The notes: generated by a model not told the origin, from the sequence alone. DNA of 64,000 nucleotides from an uncultured Halomonas sp. (GCF_947490095.1 NZ_CANLFS010000014.1:16894-80893); one strand, 5' to 3'. Numbered from the stretch's first letter, positions 12,375 to 22,101 are shown. Translations and numbers: made by a program.

Positions 12375-13400
12375 ATGGCCTATCGCATCGCCATCAACGG
12401 TTACGGTCGCATCGGCCAGTGCGTGCTGCGCGCCCTCGTCGAGCGCGCCGAGCCCCGGCTCGAGGTGGTGGCCATCAACGAGCTGTCGGGCCTCGACACC
12501 ATCGCTTACCTGACTCGCTATGACACGACCCATGGTGGTTTTCCGGCCCGGGTCGAGGTGAATGGCGACCAGCTGATGATCGACGACCGGGCCATCCGCG
12601 TGCTTTCCGAGCCCGACCCGAGCCGCCTGCCCTGGCGTGAGCTCGGCATCGACCTGGTGCTGGAGTGTTCCGGCAGCTTCAAGGACCGCCCCACCGCCCA
12701 GCGCCATCTGGATGCCGGTGCCGGCCGCCTGCTCTTCTCACAGCCGGCGGAAGCCGACGTCGATGCCACCATCGTCAGCGGCATCAACGACCACGCCTTG
12801 GCCCCGAGCCAGCGCATCGTCTCGGCCGCCTCCTGCACCACCAACTGCCTGGTGCCGGTGCTCACCGTGCTCGACGAGGTACTCGGCATCGAGCATGGCG
12901 TCACCACCACCATCCACTCGGCGATGAACGACCAGCCGGTGATCGACGCCTACCACCAGACCGACCTGCGCCTGACCCGCTCGGCGATGCACTCCATCGT
13001 GCCGGTGGACACCGGCCTGGCCCGCGGCATCAACCGCCTGATGCCGCACCTGGCCGGACGCTTCGAGTGCCTGCACGTCCGGGTGCCGACGATCAACGTC
13101 TCGGCCATGGACCTGGCCATCACGGTGCGCCAGGACACCAGCGCCAGCGAGGTCAACGCCCTGCTCGCCGAGGCCAGCCGCGGACGCCTGGCCGGCCTGC
13201 TGGGCTACACCGAGGAACCCATGGCCTCGGTCGACTTCAACCACGATCCACGCTCCGGTATCGTGGATGCTACCCAGACTCGGGTGGCCGGCGGCCGCCT
13301 GATCAAGCTGCTGTGCTGGTTCGACAACGAGTGGGGCTTCGCCAATCGCATGCTCGACGTCACCCGGCGCCTGGCCGCCATGCCTCTCGATTCACCCTGA
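12375..13400 (+). CDS. epd: Erythrose-4-phosphate dehydrogenase / GAPDH-family enzyme
   Basis: NAD-dependent aldehyde dehydrogenase of the glyceraldehyde-3-phosphate dehydrogenase superfamily. It has the Rossmann start [15 protein letters not shown], the catalytic cysteine in SAASCTTNC near residue 155, and [14 protein letters not shown] near the C-terminus. The [15 protein letters not shown] and [13 protein letters not shown] stretches resemble Epd, which feeds erythrose-4-phosphate to pyridoxal-phosphate synthesis, more than classical GapA. The following pgk and fba reproduce the epd-pgk-fba order of enteric bacteria. A second role as glycolytic or gluconeogenic GAPDH cannot be excluded. 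Confidence 0.85.
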   Translation: MAYRIAINGYGRIGQCVLRALVERAEPRLEVVAINELSGLDTIAYLTRYDTTHGGFPARVEVNGDQLMIDDRAIRVLSEPDPSRLPWRELGIDLVLECSGSFKDRPTAQRHLDAGAGRLLFSQPAEADVDATIVSGINDHALAPSQRIVSAASCTTNCLVPVLTVLDEVLGIEHGVTTTIHSAMNDQPVIDAYHQTDLRLTRSAMHSIVPVDTGLARGINRLMPHLAGRFECLHVRVPTINVSAMDLAITVRQDTSASEVNALLAEASRGRLAGLLGYTEEPMASVDFNHDPRSGIVDATQTRVAGGRLIKLLCWFDNEWGFANRMLDVTRRLAAMPLDSP

Positions 13401-13437
13401 TCCCCTTCGGTTTCCCCAAGACGAGGAACACCCCCCG

Positions 13438-14607
13438 ATGAACGTGCGCAAGATGACCGACCTCGACCTCAGCGGAAAGCGTGTACTGATCCGCGAGGAC
13501 CTCAACGTGCCCATCAAGCACGGCAAGGTAACCAGTGATGCTCGCCTGCGTGCCGCCCTGCCCTCCATCCAGGCCGCCCTGGATGGCGGCGCTCGAGTGC
13601 TGCTGATGAGCCACCTGGGGCGTCCTACCGAGGGCGAGCCCGCCGAGGAATTCTCTCTGGCTCCGGTGGCCGACCATCTGGGGGAGCTGCTGGGTCGCCC
13701 GGTGCGGCTGGTCAGCGAGTACCTGAACGGTGGGGTCGAGGTGGCCGACGGCGAGGTGGTACTGCTCGAGAACGTGCGCTTCAACCCGGGGGAAAAGAAG
13801 GATAACGAGGCCCTCGCCCAGCAGTACGCCACGCTCTGCGATGTCTATGTGATGGATGCCTTCGGCACCGCCCACCGCGCCCAGGCCTCCACTCACGGCG
13901 TGGCGCGCCTGGCTCCCGTTGCCTGTGCCGGCCCGCTGCTGGCCACCGAACTCGATGCCCTGGAGAAGGCCCTCGCCACACCGGCTCGCCCCATGGCGGC
14001 CATCGTCGGCGGCTCCAAGGTCTCCACCAAGCTGGAGGTGCTGACGGCGCTCTCCGAGAAGTGTGACCAGCTGATTGTCGGCGGGGGCATCGCCAACACC
14101 TTCATCGCGGCCGCCGGCCATAACGTCGGCAAGTCACTGCACGAAGCCGACCTCATTGGCCAGGCCAAGGCGCTGATGGAGAAGGTACAGATCCCGCTGC
14201 CCACCGATGTGGTAGTGGCCACCGAGTTCTCCGACGCCGCCGAGGCCATCGTCAAGCCGGTGGACCAGGTCGCCGACGACGAGATGATCCTCGACATCGG
14301 CCCGGAGAGCGCCGCACGCCTGGCCGACACGCTCAAGGATGCCGGCACCATCCTCTGGAACGGCCCGGTCGGCGTATTCGAGATCGACCAGTTCGGCAAG
14401 GGCACCGAGGTGATCTCCAAGGCCATCGCCGACAGCCCGGCCTTTTCCATTGCCGGCGGCGGCGATACCCTGGCGGCCATCGACAAATATGATATCGCCG
14501 ACCGGGTCTCCTATATCTCCACCGGCGGTGGCGCCTTCCTCGAATACGTCGAAGGCAAGCCCCTGCCGGCGGTCGTCGCCCTGGAAGCCGCCGCTGCCCA
14601 GGCCTGA
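13438..14607 (+). CDS. pgk: Phosphoglycerate kinase
   Basis: Transfers phosphate between 1,3-bisphosphoglycerate and ADP in glycolysis and gluconeogenesis. The 389-aa product has the family N-terminal [12 protein letters not shown], the substrate-binding LLMSHLGRP near residue 60, [12 protein letters not shown] near 140, the hinge [10 protein letters not shown] near 190 and the nucleotide-site GGGDTLAAI near 340. It follows epd by 37 bp and precedes fba by 82 bp; the latter gap contains a GC-rich hairpin (around 14641-14662) that could be a processing or attenuation site. Confidence 0.97.
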   Translation: MNVRKMTDLDLSGKRVLIREDLNVPIKHGKVTSDARLRAALPSIQAALDGGARVLLMSHLGRPTEGEPAEEFSLAPVADHLGELLGRPVRLVSEYLNGGVEVADGEVVLLENVRFNPGEKKDNEALAQQYATLCDVYVMDAFGTAHRAQASTHGVARLAPVACAGPLLATELDALEKALATPARPMAAIVGGSKVSTKLEVLTALSEKCDQLIVGGGIANTFIAAAGHNVGKSLHEADLIGQAKALMEKVQIPLPTDVVVATEFSDAAEAIVKPVDQVADDEMILDIGPESAARLADTLKDAGTILWNGPVGVFEIDQFGKGTEVISKAIADSPAFSIAGGGDTLAAIDKYDIADRVSYISTGGGAFLEYVEGKPLPAVVALEAAAAQA

Positions 14608-14689
14608 TAGACTAGCCGGATTTCGATCGCGACGCTCCACGCGGCGGCTGCCCCAGGCGCCGCCACCACCCCGAACAACAGGTGAGAAT

Positions 14690-15754
14690 ATGGCACTGAT
14701 CAGCATGCGCCAGCTACTGGACCACGCCGCCGAACATGGCTACGGCGTGCCGGCCTTCAACGTCAACAACCTCGAGCAGATGCGCGCCATCATGGAGGCC
14801 GCCGACCGCACCGACTCTCCGGTGATCGTCCAGGCCTCTGCCGGTGCCCGCAAGTACGCCGGCGCCCCCTTCCTGCGTCACCTGATCCTGGCCGCGGTGG
14901 AAGAGTTTCCGCATATCCCGGTCGTCATGCACCAGGATCACGGCACCAGCCCCGGCGTGTGCCAGCGCTCCATCCAGCTGGGCTTCTCCTCGGTGATGAT
15001 GGACGGCTCCCTGGGCGAGGATGGCAAGACCCCGGCCAGCTACGAGTACAACGTCGACGTCACCCGTCGCACCGTGGAAATGGCCCATGCCTGCGGCGTC
15101 TCCGTGGAGGGCGAGCTGGGGTGTCTGGGCAGCCTGGAAACCGGCATGGCCGGTGAGGAAGACGGCATCGGCGCCGAGGGCAAGCTGGATATGGAACAGC
15201 TGCTTACCGACCCGGAAGAGGCCGCCGACTTCGTCAAGGCCACCGGCGTGGACGCCCTGGCCATCGCCATCGGCACCAGCCACGGCGCCTACAAGTTCAC
15301 CCGGCCACCCACCGGCGACACCCTCTCCATCCAGCGCATCAAGGAGATCCATGCCCGCATCCCCGACACCCACTTGGTGATGCACGGCTCCTCCTCGGTT
15401 CCCCAGGATTGGCTCGAGATCATCAACGCCCACGGCGGCGAGATCCCCGAGACCTACGGCGTCCCCGTCGAGGAGATCATCGAGGGCATCAAGCACGGGG
15501 TGCGCAAGGTCAATATCGACACCGACCTGCGCCTGGCCTCCACCGGCGCGGTGCGTCGCTTCCTGGCCGAAAACCCCAGCGAGTTCGACCCCCGCAAGTT
15601 CCTCAAGCAGACCGTCTCCGCCATGCGCGACCTCTGCATCGAGCGCTACGAGGCCTTCGGCACCGCCGGTAATGCCTCCAGGATCAAGCCGATCAACCTG
15701 GAAGCGATGTTCGAGCGCTACGCCAGCGGCGAGCTCGACCCCAAGGTGCGCTAA
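14690..15754 (+). CDS. fba: Fructose-bisphosphate aldolase, class II
   Basis: Zinc-dependent aldolase interconverting fructose-1,6-bisphosphate and triose phosphates. The 354-aa product matches the Calvin-type subgroup: [27 protein letters not shown] at the start, the metal site VMHQDHG near residue 83, IGTSHGAYK near 200 and [10 protein letters not shown] near 230. ATG 14690 has AGGTGAGA upstream. It is the last gene of the tkt-to-fba block and is closed by a strong terminator. Confidence 0.96.
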   Translation: MALISMRQLLDHAAEHGYGVPAFNVNNLEQMRAIMEAADRTDSPVIVQASAGARKYAGAPFLRHLILAAVEEFPHIPVVMHQDHGTSPGVCQRSIQLGFSSVMMDGSLGEDGKTPASYEYNVDVTRRTVEMAHACGVSVEGELGCLGSLETGMAGEEDGIGAEGKLDMEQLLTDPEEAADFVKATGVDALAIAIGTSHGAYKFTRPPTGDTLSIQRIKEIHARIPDTHLVMHGSSSVPQDWLEIINAHGGEIPETYGVPVEEIIEGIKHGVRKVNIDTDLRLASTGAVRRFLAENPSEFDPRKFLKQTVSAMRDLCIERYEAFGTAGNASRIKPINLEAMFERYASGELDPKVR

Positions 15755-15773
15755 GCACTCCTCGCATGATCAA

Positions 15774-15803
15774 CGGGCGGCCCTGGGGCCGCCCGTTTTA
15801 TTT
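15774..15803 (+). terminator. Rho-independent terminator after fba
   Basis: A 9-bp perfect stem (CGGGCGGCC with GGCCGCCCG, loop CTGG) is followed by TTTTATTT. Confidence 0.9.
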
Positions 15804-15932
15804 CGGCTTGCCGCCAGGCGCATTGCCTCGAACGAGATGCCGGGGCGACGGTCATCGAGCCCAGTTCTGAAGACAGCGACTATCAAGGTAGCCTGGGCGA
15901 ACGGGAATTCCCTGCGGAGTGAGGAGAGTCTC

Positions 15933-16910
15933 ATGCAAAAGCGTATCCTGGCCTACGGTCGCCTGAGCGAGGCCCAACTGGCCCAGCTGGACCGCGACTT
16001 CGAGGTACAAACCTTCCCGGGCCTCGAATCGGCCGACGACCCGGCCTTCCTGGCCGCCCTGCCCAAGGCCCACGGCCTGGTCGGCAGCGGGCTGCCGATC
16101 ACCCCCGAGCTGCTCGATAGCGCGCCGAACCTCGAGGCGATCGCCACCATCTCGGTGGGCTACGACGGCATGCCGGTGGACGAGCTGACGCGGCGCGGTA
16201 TCCTGCTCTGCAACACGCCCGATGTGCTCACCGAAACCACCGCCGACACCGGCTTCGCGCTGATCCTGGCGGCATCCCGCCGCGTCGTCGAGCTGGCCGA
16301 CTTCGTCAGGCGCGGCGACTGGCAAGCCAGCATCGGCGAGGCACAATTCGGTAGCGACGTACACGGCAAGACCCTGGGCATGATCGGCTTCGGCCGCATC
16401 GGCGCCGCCGTCGCGCGCCGTGGCGCCCTGGGCTTCGGCATGCGCGTACTCTACTCCAACGCCTCCCCGAAGCCGGCCCTGGAACAGGAACTGGGTGCCG
16501 AACGCCGCACGCTCGACTCCCTGCTCGCCGAGGCAGACATCATCTGTGTGACCGTTCCCCTGACCGCCGAGACCGAGCACTTGATCGGCGCGCACGAGTT
16601 CGGCCTGATGAAGCCTTCGGCGATCTTCGTCAATATCGCCCGCGGCCGAGTGGTACGGGAAGCAGACCTGATCGCGGCATTGGAGAAGGGCCAGGTGCGT
16701 GCCGCCGGGCTCGACGTCTTCGAGCAGGAGCCGCTCTCCCCCGAGTCTCCCCTGCCCCATATGCCCAACGTGGTTGCCCTGCCGCATGCCGGCTCCGCTA
16801 CCCACGAGACCCGGGATGCCATGGCGCAGCGTGCCGTGGACAACATCAGCCGGGCGCTACAGGGGCAACGTCCCATCAGCCTGGTCAACGAGAAAGCCTG
16901 GAGGCCCTGA
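15933..16910 (+). CDS. D-2-hydroxyacid dehydrogenase (glyoxylate/hydroxypyruvate reductase-like)
   Basis: NAD(P)-dependent reductase of 2-keto acids. In the 325-aa product the Rossmann motif GMIGFGRIGAAVARRG lies near residues 148-163, and the catalytic Arg-Glu-His set fits FVNIARGRVVREADL (near 230), the acidic residue in LDVFEQEPL (near 260) and LPHAGSATHETR (near 285). It is closest in look to GhrB-type glyoxylate/hydroxypyruvate reductases, but gluconate 2-ketoreductase activity is possible. ATG 15933 has GAGGAG 6 nt upstream. It is separated from fba by a terminator, so it is a single unit. Confidence 0.9.
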   Translation: MQKRILAYGRLSEAQLAQLDRDFEVQTFPGLESADDPAFLAALPKAHGLVGSGLPITPELLDSAPNLEAIATISVGYDGMPVDELTRRGILLCNTPDVLTETTADTGFALILAASRRVVELADFVRRGDWQASIGEAQFGSDVHGKTLGMIGFGRIGAAVARRGALGFGMRVLYSNASPKPALEQELGAERRTLDSLLAEADIICVTVPLTAETEHLIGAHEFGLMKPSAIFVNIARGRVVREADLIAALEKGQVRAAGLDVFEQEPLSPESPLPHMPNVVALPHAGSATHETRDAMAQRAVDNISRALQGQRPISLVNEKAWRP

Positions 16911-16992
16911 GCCACCTAGAAATAGGTCGCCAGGGACTCCTTGACCGTCAACGTCTCATCCACCAGCAATAACTGACGCCATTTATCGAAGG

Positions 16993-17253
16993 TCAGACAG
17001 GGGTGCGAGGTGTCCTGTGTATGACCTCGCGCCCGGCGCGCCTGCCCACCACCCGGGCCACTCCCACCAGCATACCGGTCGATGCTCCCCACAGCAGTGC
17101 CTGACGCCACGCCACATCGGGCTCATCGGGATTTTCCGGTGGAATATCACCCACCTCATGCCGGTAGGCCTTGTCCGCCGCCTTGCGGGCCATCATGCTG
17201 GCCGCCACCGCCGCGGCGGAACCGGCCAGAGACCAGAGGGTGTCCTGCTTCAT
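16993..17253 (-). CDS. DUF4235-like small membrane protein
   Basis: An 86-aa protein with an N-terminal hydrophobic segment (LWSLAGSAAAVAASMMARKAA) and a second one near residue 55 (ALLWGASTGMLVGVARVVGRR). The two-helix layout and arginine-rich tail fit the DUF4235 family of unknown function. A GCGAGG ribosome site precedes the ATG. It is convergent with the hydroxyacid dehydrogenase. No function is proposed. Confidence 0.7.
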   Translation of the reverse strand: MKQDTLWSLAGSAAAVAASMMARKAADKAYRHEVGDIPPENPDEPDVAWRQALLWGASTGMLVGVARVVGRRAGREVIHRTPRTPV

Positions 17254-17489
17254 GCTGCACCTCGCCTGCTGGATGTGAATCTCACCGGAGGGATCATCGA
17301 CCTGGCACAGACCGCTCCGGTCCTCGCTTCATGCTAGTCGACCCTGGTCCGGAAAACGCAGGCCACGCCATCATGACATTGAAAAACACTGTTCACAAAA
17401 TAGGGAAACTGGGCTTTAATATGGGGCAGGCAAGCGCAATATCTGTAACAATGAGTTTATAACGCCCTGATTTTTCGTGAGGCCCGGTG
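17254..17489. promoter_or_regulatory. Divergent intergenic region between the DUF4235 gene and the HAD phosphatase
   Basis: The right half (17375-17465) is noticeably AT-rich and probably holds the promoter of the HAD gene, but no pair of -35/-10 boxes is convincing. A ribosome site (GTGAGG) precedes the HAD start. No ORF, RNA gene or repeat was recognised. Confidence 0.4.
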
Positions 17490-18176
17490 ATGACACATCC
17501 CCTCTGCCTGCTTTTCGACTGCGACGGCACCCTGGTCGACAGCGAGCCACTGCTCGCCGACGAGATGGCCACGGCGCTGAATGCCGTGGGTCTGCCATTT
17601 CAGGCTACCGACTATATCGGCGAGTTTCGCGGGGCGCGCTTCCGGCGCATCGTCGCCGAGTTGGAGAGCCGTCATGGCCCCGTCGACCCCGACGTGCTCG
17701 AACCGCTCGAGATCGACATGCGAGCCAACCTCGACCGGCGCCTGGCGACAGAGCTCACCCCCATCGATGGCGCCACCGAGGCGCTTGCGGCCCTGTCCGA
17801 CTTTCCCATGGGCGTGGTCTCCAACGGGCCCGAGCGAAAGATCCGCACCTCCCTGGTCGCTACCGGCCTGGACGCCCTGTTCGGCGACCGTCTATACAGC
17901 GCCTATACCGCCAACTGTTGGAAACCGGACCCCTGCCTCTATCTCCATGCGGCACACGAGATGGGCTATCCCCCCGAGCACTGTCTCGCCATCGAGGATT
18001 CGGTGGTCGGCGTACAGGCGGCCCTCGATGCCGGCATGCGGGTGGTCCATCTCAACCGCTTCCCCGAGGCGGAAATCACCCCCCAGGGCGCCATCATGAT
18101 CACCGACATGCTCCAGCTACCCTCGGTGGTGGCCCGCCTCGCGCGCGAACAGGCCACACGCGCCGCCGCACGCTAA
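17490..18176 (+). CDS. HAD-superfamily hydrolase, subfamily IA (phosphatase)
   Basis: A 228-aa haloacid-dehalogenase-type phosphatase. Motif I is LLFDCDGTLVDSE at the N-terminus, motif II the VSNGPERK region near residue 110, motif III the lysine in CWKPDPCLY near 150, and motif IV IEDSVVGVQAALDAGM near 173. The helical cap sits between motifs I and II. These features fit sugar-phosphate or nucleotide phosphatases (YieH/Gph-like); the substrate is unknown. ATG 17490 directly follows an in-frame GTG and has a GTGAGG ribosome site. Confidence 0.85.
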   Translation: MTHPLCLLFDCDGTLVDSEPLLADEMATALNAVGLPFQATDYIGEFRGARFRRIVAELESRHGPVDPDVLEPLEIDMRANLDRRLATELTPIDGATEALAALSDFPMGVVSNGPERKIRTSLVATGLDALFGDRLYSAYTANCWKPDPCLYLHAAHEMGYPPEHCLAIEDSVVGVQAALDAGMRVVHLNRFPEAEITPQGAIMITDMLQLPSVVARLAREQATRAAAR

Positions 18177-18245
18177 GGACCATGCAGGCCGTCGTCACAG
18201 CCGCTATCATCCGGGCCTGAGAAACCATCCACCCGGGAGCCCCCC

Positions 18246-18620
18246 ATGTCATCACTCCAGGACCAGCTGCGCGGCCTCGTCTACTCCACCGAGCACGGCG
18301 AGACCTGTCCCGACTGCCGCCAGCCGGTGGCCCAGTGTCAGTGTGCCGAACAGGCGGAGCGGGCGCGCCTCGCCGAGCTCGACGGCATCGTACGCATCCG
18401 GCGCGAGACCAGTGGCCGCAAGGGCAAGGGCGTCACCACCATCGGCGGCGTGGCACTGCCCGAGACCGAGCTCAAGACCCTGGCCAAGACGCTCAAGAAG
18501 CGCTGCGGTACCGGCGGTGCCGTCAAGGAGGGAGTGATTGAGATCCAGGGCGACCACCGCGAGACCCTCAAGGCAGAGCTCGAGGCCCGCGGCTATACGG
18601 TCAAGCTGGCCGGCGGCTGA
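18246..18620 (+). CDS. yciH: YciH/SUI1-family translation factor
   Basis: A 124-aa homologue of eukaryotic initiation factor eIF1. The SUI1 domain covers about residues 50-122 with GRKGKGVTTIGG, LAKTLKKRCGTGGAVKEG and IEIQGDHRETL. An N-terminal CPDCRQPVAQCQC cluster looks like a small metal-binding knuckle, as in bacterial YciH. In E. coli the protein affects initiation fidelity. Its last 20 bases overlap tail-to-tail with the sirtuin gene on the other strand. Confidence 0.92.
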   Translation: MSSLQDQLRGLVYSTEHGETCPDCRQPVAQCQCAEQAERARLAELDGIVRIRRETSGRKGKGVTTIGGVALPETELKTLAKTLKKRCGTGGAVKEGVIEIQGDHRETLKAELEARGYTVKLAGG

Positions 18621-19494
18621 AACCATCCGGGGCGAGACGCGATTCCAGCCGCTGCACCAGCGCCCCGAGCGAGGCCTCTACCGATGCCTCTACCTTCAGG
18701 GCATAGAGGTCATCGGCGCGGGTGCGGCCCCGATTCAAGCAGGCGATGGGCTTGCCTTGCCGGGCCGCGGCTCGTGCAAACCGAAAGCCCGAATAGACCA
18801 TCAGCGAGGAGCCCACCACCAGCAGGGCGTCGCACGCCTCGACCAGGGCGGAGGCACGCTCGACCACGCCCCTCGGCACGCTATCGCCGAAGAAGACTAC
18901 ATCGGGCTTCCAGATGCCGTCACCGCAGCGTGAGCACTCGGGCACCCTGAAGGCGGAGAAGTCCGTCTCCAGGTCGGCATCGCCGTCCGGGGCCGCGGCG
19001 GCGTCGGTGGTCGCCCAGTGCGGATTGAGGCCCTCGAGCTCGGCGTGCAGGGCATGGCGCATGCGGCTGGCACCACACCCCATACAGCGCACCCGGTCGG
19101 CGCGGCCATGCAGGTCGATCACCCGCCGCGAACCGGCACGCTGATGCAGGCCATCCACATTCTGGGTGATCAGCCCCGACACATGGCCCAGCCTCTCGAG
19201 TTGCGCCAGGGAGCGATGGGCCGCATTGGGCCGGGCATCGCCCAGGATGCGAAAACCTACCAGGGCCCGGGCCCAGTAGCGCTGCCGGGCGGCATGGCTG
19301 CCCATGAACTGGCGATGCTGCATGGGCGGCGAGCGTTTCCACTCACCGGCGGCGTCACGGTAGTCGGGGATACCGCTGGCGGTGCTGATGCCGGCCCCTC
19401 CGAGTACCGCCAGCCGCGGATGGCGCTCGACAAACTCGACAAGCCCCTCCAGGTCTGCCTCGGTCGTGCTCGTTTCCACTCGCGTTGTCGTCAT
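18601..19494 (-). CDS. NAD-dependent protein deacylase, Sir2 family
   Basis: Sirtuin of 297 aa that removes acyl groups from lysine using NAD. The NAD-binding GGAGISTASGIPDYR lies near residue 32, TQNVDGLHQRAGS near 110, the catalytic histidine in VIDLHG near 128, and two zinc-binding cysteine pairs (CMGC near 138 and CSRC near 187). The final Rossmann elements GSSLMVYSGFR and CLNRGRTRADD are present. It looks like a class II bacterial sirtuin. ATG 19494 follows a GAGG ribosome site; the 3' end overlaps yciH by 20 bp. Confidence 0.9.
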   Translation of the reverse strand: MTTTRVETSTTEADLEGLVEFVERHPRLAVLGGAGISTASGIPDYRDAAGEWKRSPPMQHRQFMGSHAARQRYWARALVGFRILGDARPNAAHRSLAQLERLGHVSGLITQNVDGLHQRAGSRRVIDLHGRADRVRCMGCGASRMRHALHAELEGLNPHWATTDAAAAPDGDADLETDFSAFRVPECSRCGDGIWKPDVVFFGDSVPRGVVERASALVEACDALLVVGSSLMVYSGFRFARAAARQGKPIACLNRGRTRADDLYALKVEASVEASLGALVQRLESRLAPDGFSRRPA

Positions 19495-19597
19495 CTTGTT
19501 GCCTCGCTGCCTGCGCCAAACAGAGCATGGCCCTGGGTAAGGCAGGTTGTCTAGAATGGTCCACCTCTCGAGACTCCCTCCCTAGCAAGGAACCCCG

Positions 19598-20494
19598 ATG
19601 GCCTGGCTGGAATACCTGCTCCCCCTGATCTTCCTGTTTCCCCTGGCCGCCATGGGGGGGATCGTCGTGGCGCTACGCAACCTCCACGATGCACGCGTCC
19701 ACTCACCCTTCGATGCCCAGCCACTGCGTGAACCCGGCCAGCACCTGCGCGACCGCCTCGACAACGCCTTCGCCGGGCTCTACCTGAGCGGTGCCCTGGG
19801 CCCCATCATCACACTTGCCCCGCTGGTCTATGGCATGGGCCGCATGCTCTTTGCCACGCAACCGATCTGGGTGGAGTGGGCCCTCTACGGCGCGCTCAGC
19901 ACCCTGCTGGTGCTGACCTTCAGCTTTCGCCTGATGCGTGACTTTCAGCGCATCCGCCGCCTCAAGCTGGGGCTGGCCTGCGAACTGGCGGTAGGCCAGG
20001 AACTCGAGCGGCTGGTGCGTCCCCAGGCCCACCCGTTCTATGTCTTCCACGATGTGCCGGCCGCCGGCACCCGCATCGACCATGTGGTGGTCACGCCCTG
20101 TGGCGTCTTCGTGGTGGAGACCCGTGCCCGCTCCCGCCCGGTCACGCCTTCCGGAGAAAGGCAGCATCGACTCGTGGTGGAGCCCTCGCGGCTGCGCTTC
20201 CCGGGCTGGAGCGAGCGCCAGCCGCTGAGCAAGACCCGCGAACTGGCGCACTGGATGGCCGAGTGGCTGAGCGCGCGTATCGGTCATACGGTGCCGGTGA
20301 TGGGGGTGTTGACCCTGCCCGGCTGGCAGGTGGACGCCTCTCAGGGGCCAGGCGACCTGCTGGTGGTCAGCGGCGACCATCTGGCCAGCCGCCTGGCCGA
20401 TCTGTGTCCCGGAGAATTCGATGCCGCCACCCACGACGCGGTCATCGCCACCCTGCTCGAGCATGCCGGTGCCGGCCGGGCACCGGGGGAGTAG
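19598..20494 (+). CDS. Membrane-anchored NERD-domain protein
   Basis: A 298-aa protein with an N-terminal membrane segment (residues 4-24), a second hydrophobic pair (about 65-110), then a cytoplasmic NERD (nuclease-related) domain from about 125. The nuclease-like core is visible as TRIDHVVVTPCGVFVVETRA (about 155-174), with the Asp and Glu-X-Arg spacing of the PD-(D/E)XK fold; the usual ExK lysine is arginine here (ETRA), so activity is uncertain. NERD proteins are linked to DNA processing but are poorly characterised. It stands alone between sir2 and dgt. Confidence 0.8.
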   Translation: MAWLEYLLPLIFLFPLAAMGGIVVALRNLHDARVHSPFDAQPLREPGQHLRDRLDNAFAGLYLSGALGPIITLAPLVYGMGRMLFATQPIWVEWALYGALSTLLVLTFSFRLMRDFQRIRRLKLGLACELAVGQELERLVRPQAHPFYVFHDVPAAGTRIDHVVVTPCGVFVVETRARSRPVTPSGERQHRLVVEPSRLRFPGWSERQPLSKTRELAHWMAEWLSARIGHTVPVMGVLTLPGWQVDASQGPGDLLVVSGDHLASRLADLCPGEFDAATHDAVIATLLEHAGAGRAPGE

Positions 20495-20514
20495 CCGGGG
20501 AGGCTGGCCCGGGC

Positions 20515-21864
20515 TCAATCGCCGCGCAGCCGTCCCCCCATCTCCTGGGCCAGGTCCACGGCATAGTGGTCGGTCATGCCGCCGATAAAGTCGAGCATGC
20601 GTCGATAACTGTCGTAGAGGCTCCAGGAGGGTTGCGGCGTGTTCTCGCCGATCAGCGCCAGCACACGCTCGTGCTTGAAGGTCGAGTGCCCGGTGTAGTG
20701 CAGTTCATGGGCCGCGCCGATAAAGGCTTCGAGCAGAATTCCCAGGGTGGTATAGGCGCCGATCTCGAGCTTTGCCTTGCGCTCGTTCTGGAAGATACGC
20801 TCCCGGGCCAACTGCTTGGCCGCCTTCACGCCTTGATCCAGGTCGGGATGGCATAGCTCCAGCAGATCCGAGTTCAGGCGCCCCCCCAGAAGGTCCGCCT
20901 CGTGCTCCACGAACACCGCTCCCACGTCGTTGACCGCACGCTCCATGGCCGCCCCCCGCAACGCCGCGATTCGCCGACGCTGGGAGACCCCCTGTCGCTG
21001 CATGGCGGTATAGTCGCCGGGAGCTCCCCCGGCGATCTGGATCAGGATCTCGGCGACCTCGTCATAGCGCAGGATGCCCATTTCCAGGCCGTCTTCCAGG
21101 TCGAGCAGGGCATAGCAGATGTCATCGGCGGCCTCGACGAGCCAGGCCAGGGGATGACGGCACCAGCGTCCCTCTCCCCTGGGCAACAGGCCGAGCCGCT
21201 CGACCACTTCCACCAGCAATTCACGCTCGCTCTGGTAGCAGCCGAACTTGCCCGCCTCCCCGCCATGCTCCACCGTCCAGGGATACTTGAGCAGGGTGCC
21301 CAGGGTCGCCGTGGTCAGGCGCATGCCACCCCGGAACTGGTTGTACTCGATCTGGGTGACCACCCGAAAGCCCTGGGCATTGCCTTCATAGGTCAGCAGG
21401 TCCTGGCGCTCGAGGGGCGACAGGCCATCGAGCAGCCCCTTGCCATCGGTCGCGGCGCGCTTGAACCAGTCACGGATGGCGTACTCGCCGGCATGCCCGA
21501 AGGGCGGGTTGCCGATATCGTGCCCCAGGCAGGCGGCCTGGACGATCACCCCCAGGTCCGCCGGGGTAATCCAGGCCGGCAGCCGACCGCTCAACCGCTC
21601 GCCGACGATCATGCCCAGGGAGCGTCCCACGCAGCCGACCTCCATGGAATGGGTCAGGCGCGTATGGATATGGTCATTGTCGGTCAGTGGATGCACCTGG
21701 GTCTTGCGCCCCAGGCGGCGGAAGGAACCGGCGAAGACGATGCGATCGTGGTCCTTGTGGAAGGGGCTGCGGCCGATCTCGCGGCGGCCATTAGCGGGGC
21801 GCTCGCCACGTCGGTCGTGCAAGCGGCTCGGTTCCAGCAGCCGCTCCCAGTTCATCTGCGTCAT
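20515..21864 (-). CDS. dgt: Deoxyguanosinetriphosphate triphosphohydrolase-like protein
   Basis: HD-domain enzyme expected to cleave dNTPs, chiefly dGTP, to nucleoside and triphosphate. The 449-aa product shows RIVFAGSFRRLGRKTQVHPL near residue 40, RLTHSMEVGCVGRSLG (first His) near 65, CLGHDIGNPPFGHAGE (HD pair) near 103, and the late EAADDICYALLDLED acidic site near 225. ATG 21864 (MTQMNWERLL) has AAGGAGAG upstream and matches the family start better than an in-frame ATG 132 bp further up. Dgt enzymes limit dNTP pools and in some bacteria act against phage, but nothing here links it to the CRISPR locus. Confidence 0.92.
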   Translation of the reverse strand: MTQMNWERLLEPSRLHDRRGERPANGRREIGRSPFHKDHDRIVFAGSFRRLGRKTQVHPLTDNDHIHTRLTHSMEVGCVGRSLGMIVGERLSGRLPAWITPADLGVIVQAACLGHDIGNPPFGHAGEYAIRDWFKRAATDGKGLLDGLSPLERQDLLTYEGNAQGFRVVTQIEYNQFRGGMRLTTATLGTLLKYPWTVEHGGEAGKFGCYQSERELLVEVVERLGLLPRGEGRWCRHPLAWLVEAADDICYALLDLEDGLEMGILRYDEVAEILIQIAGGAPGDYTAMQRQGVSQRRRIAALRGAAMERAVNDVGAVFVEHEADLLGGRLNSDLLELCHPDLDQGVKAAKQLARERIFQNERKAKLEIGAYTTLGILLEAFIGAAHELHYTGHSTFKHERVLALIGENTPQPSWSLYDSYRRMLDFIGGMTDHYAVDLAQEMGGRLRGD

Positions 21865-22008
21865 GGGCAATCTCTCCTTGAGGGCCCATTCTGGCACCGG
21901 CGGGTGCGACCTGGCCATCGCGATGCACCCCGAACGCCCCGCAGCATTTCGCCCGCTAATAAATTTCCATAGAATCGTCTGCACAAACCGCGTCATTCAG
22001 CAAAAACA

Positions 22009-22045
22009 CCAGGCAAGCCTGGAGTCGAACCACAGGCTCGCCTGG
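22009..22045. other. Long stem-loop in the peptide-transporter leader
   Basis: CCAGGCAAGCCTG (22009-22021) pairs with CAGGCTCGCCTGG (22033-22045), 12 of 13 bases, around an 11-nt loop. On the minus strand it is followed by TGTTTTTG, giving a terminator look in that direction. It lies 56 bp upstream of the peptide transporter start, between divergent genes, so it may shield dgt and the transporter from each other or act in the transporter leader. Confidence 0.6.
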
Positions 22046-22101
22046 CGTATGCCGCTCGACGCACCCCCGACGCTACCCTCACCCTACAAGGCAGACGCTT
22101 C

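Noticed and set aside
22009..22045. tRNA T-arm-like sequence (GGTTCGACTCC on the minus strand)
   Set aside because: No acceptor stem, D-arm, anticodon arm or CCA end fits around it, and the stem-loop explains the bases better.
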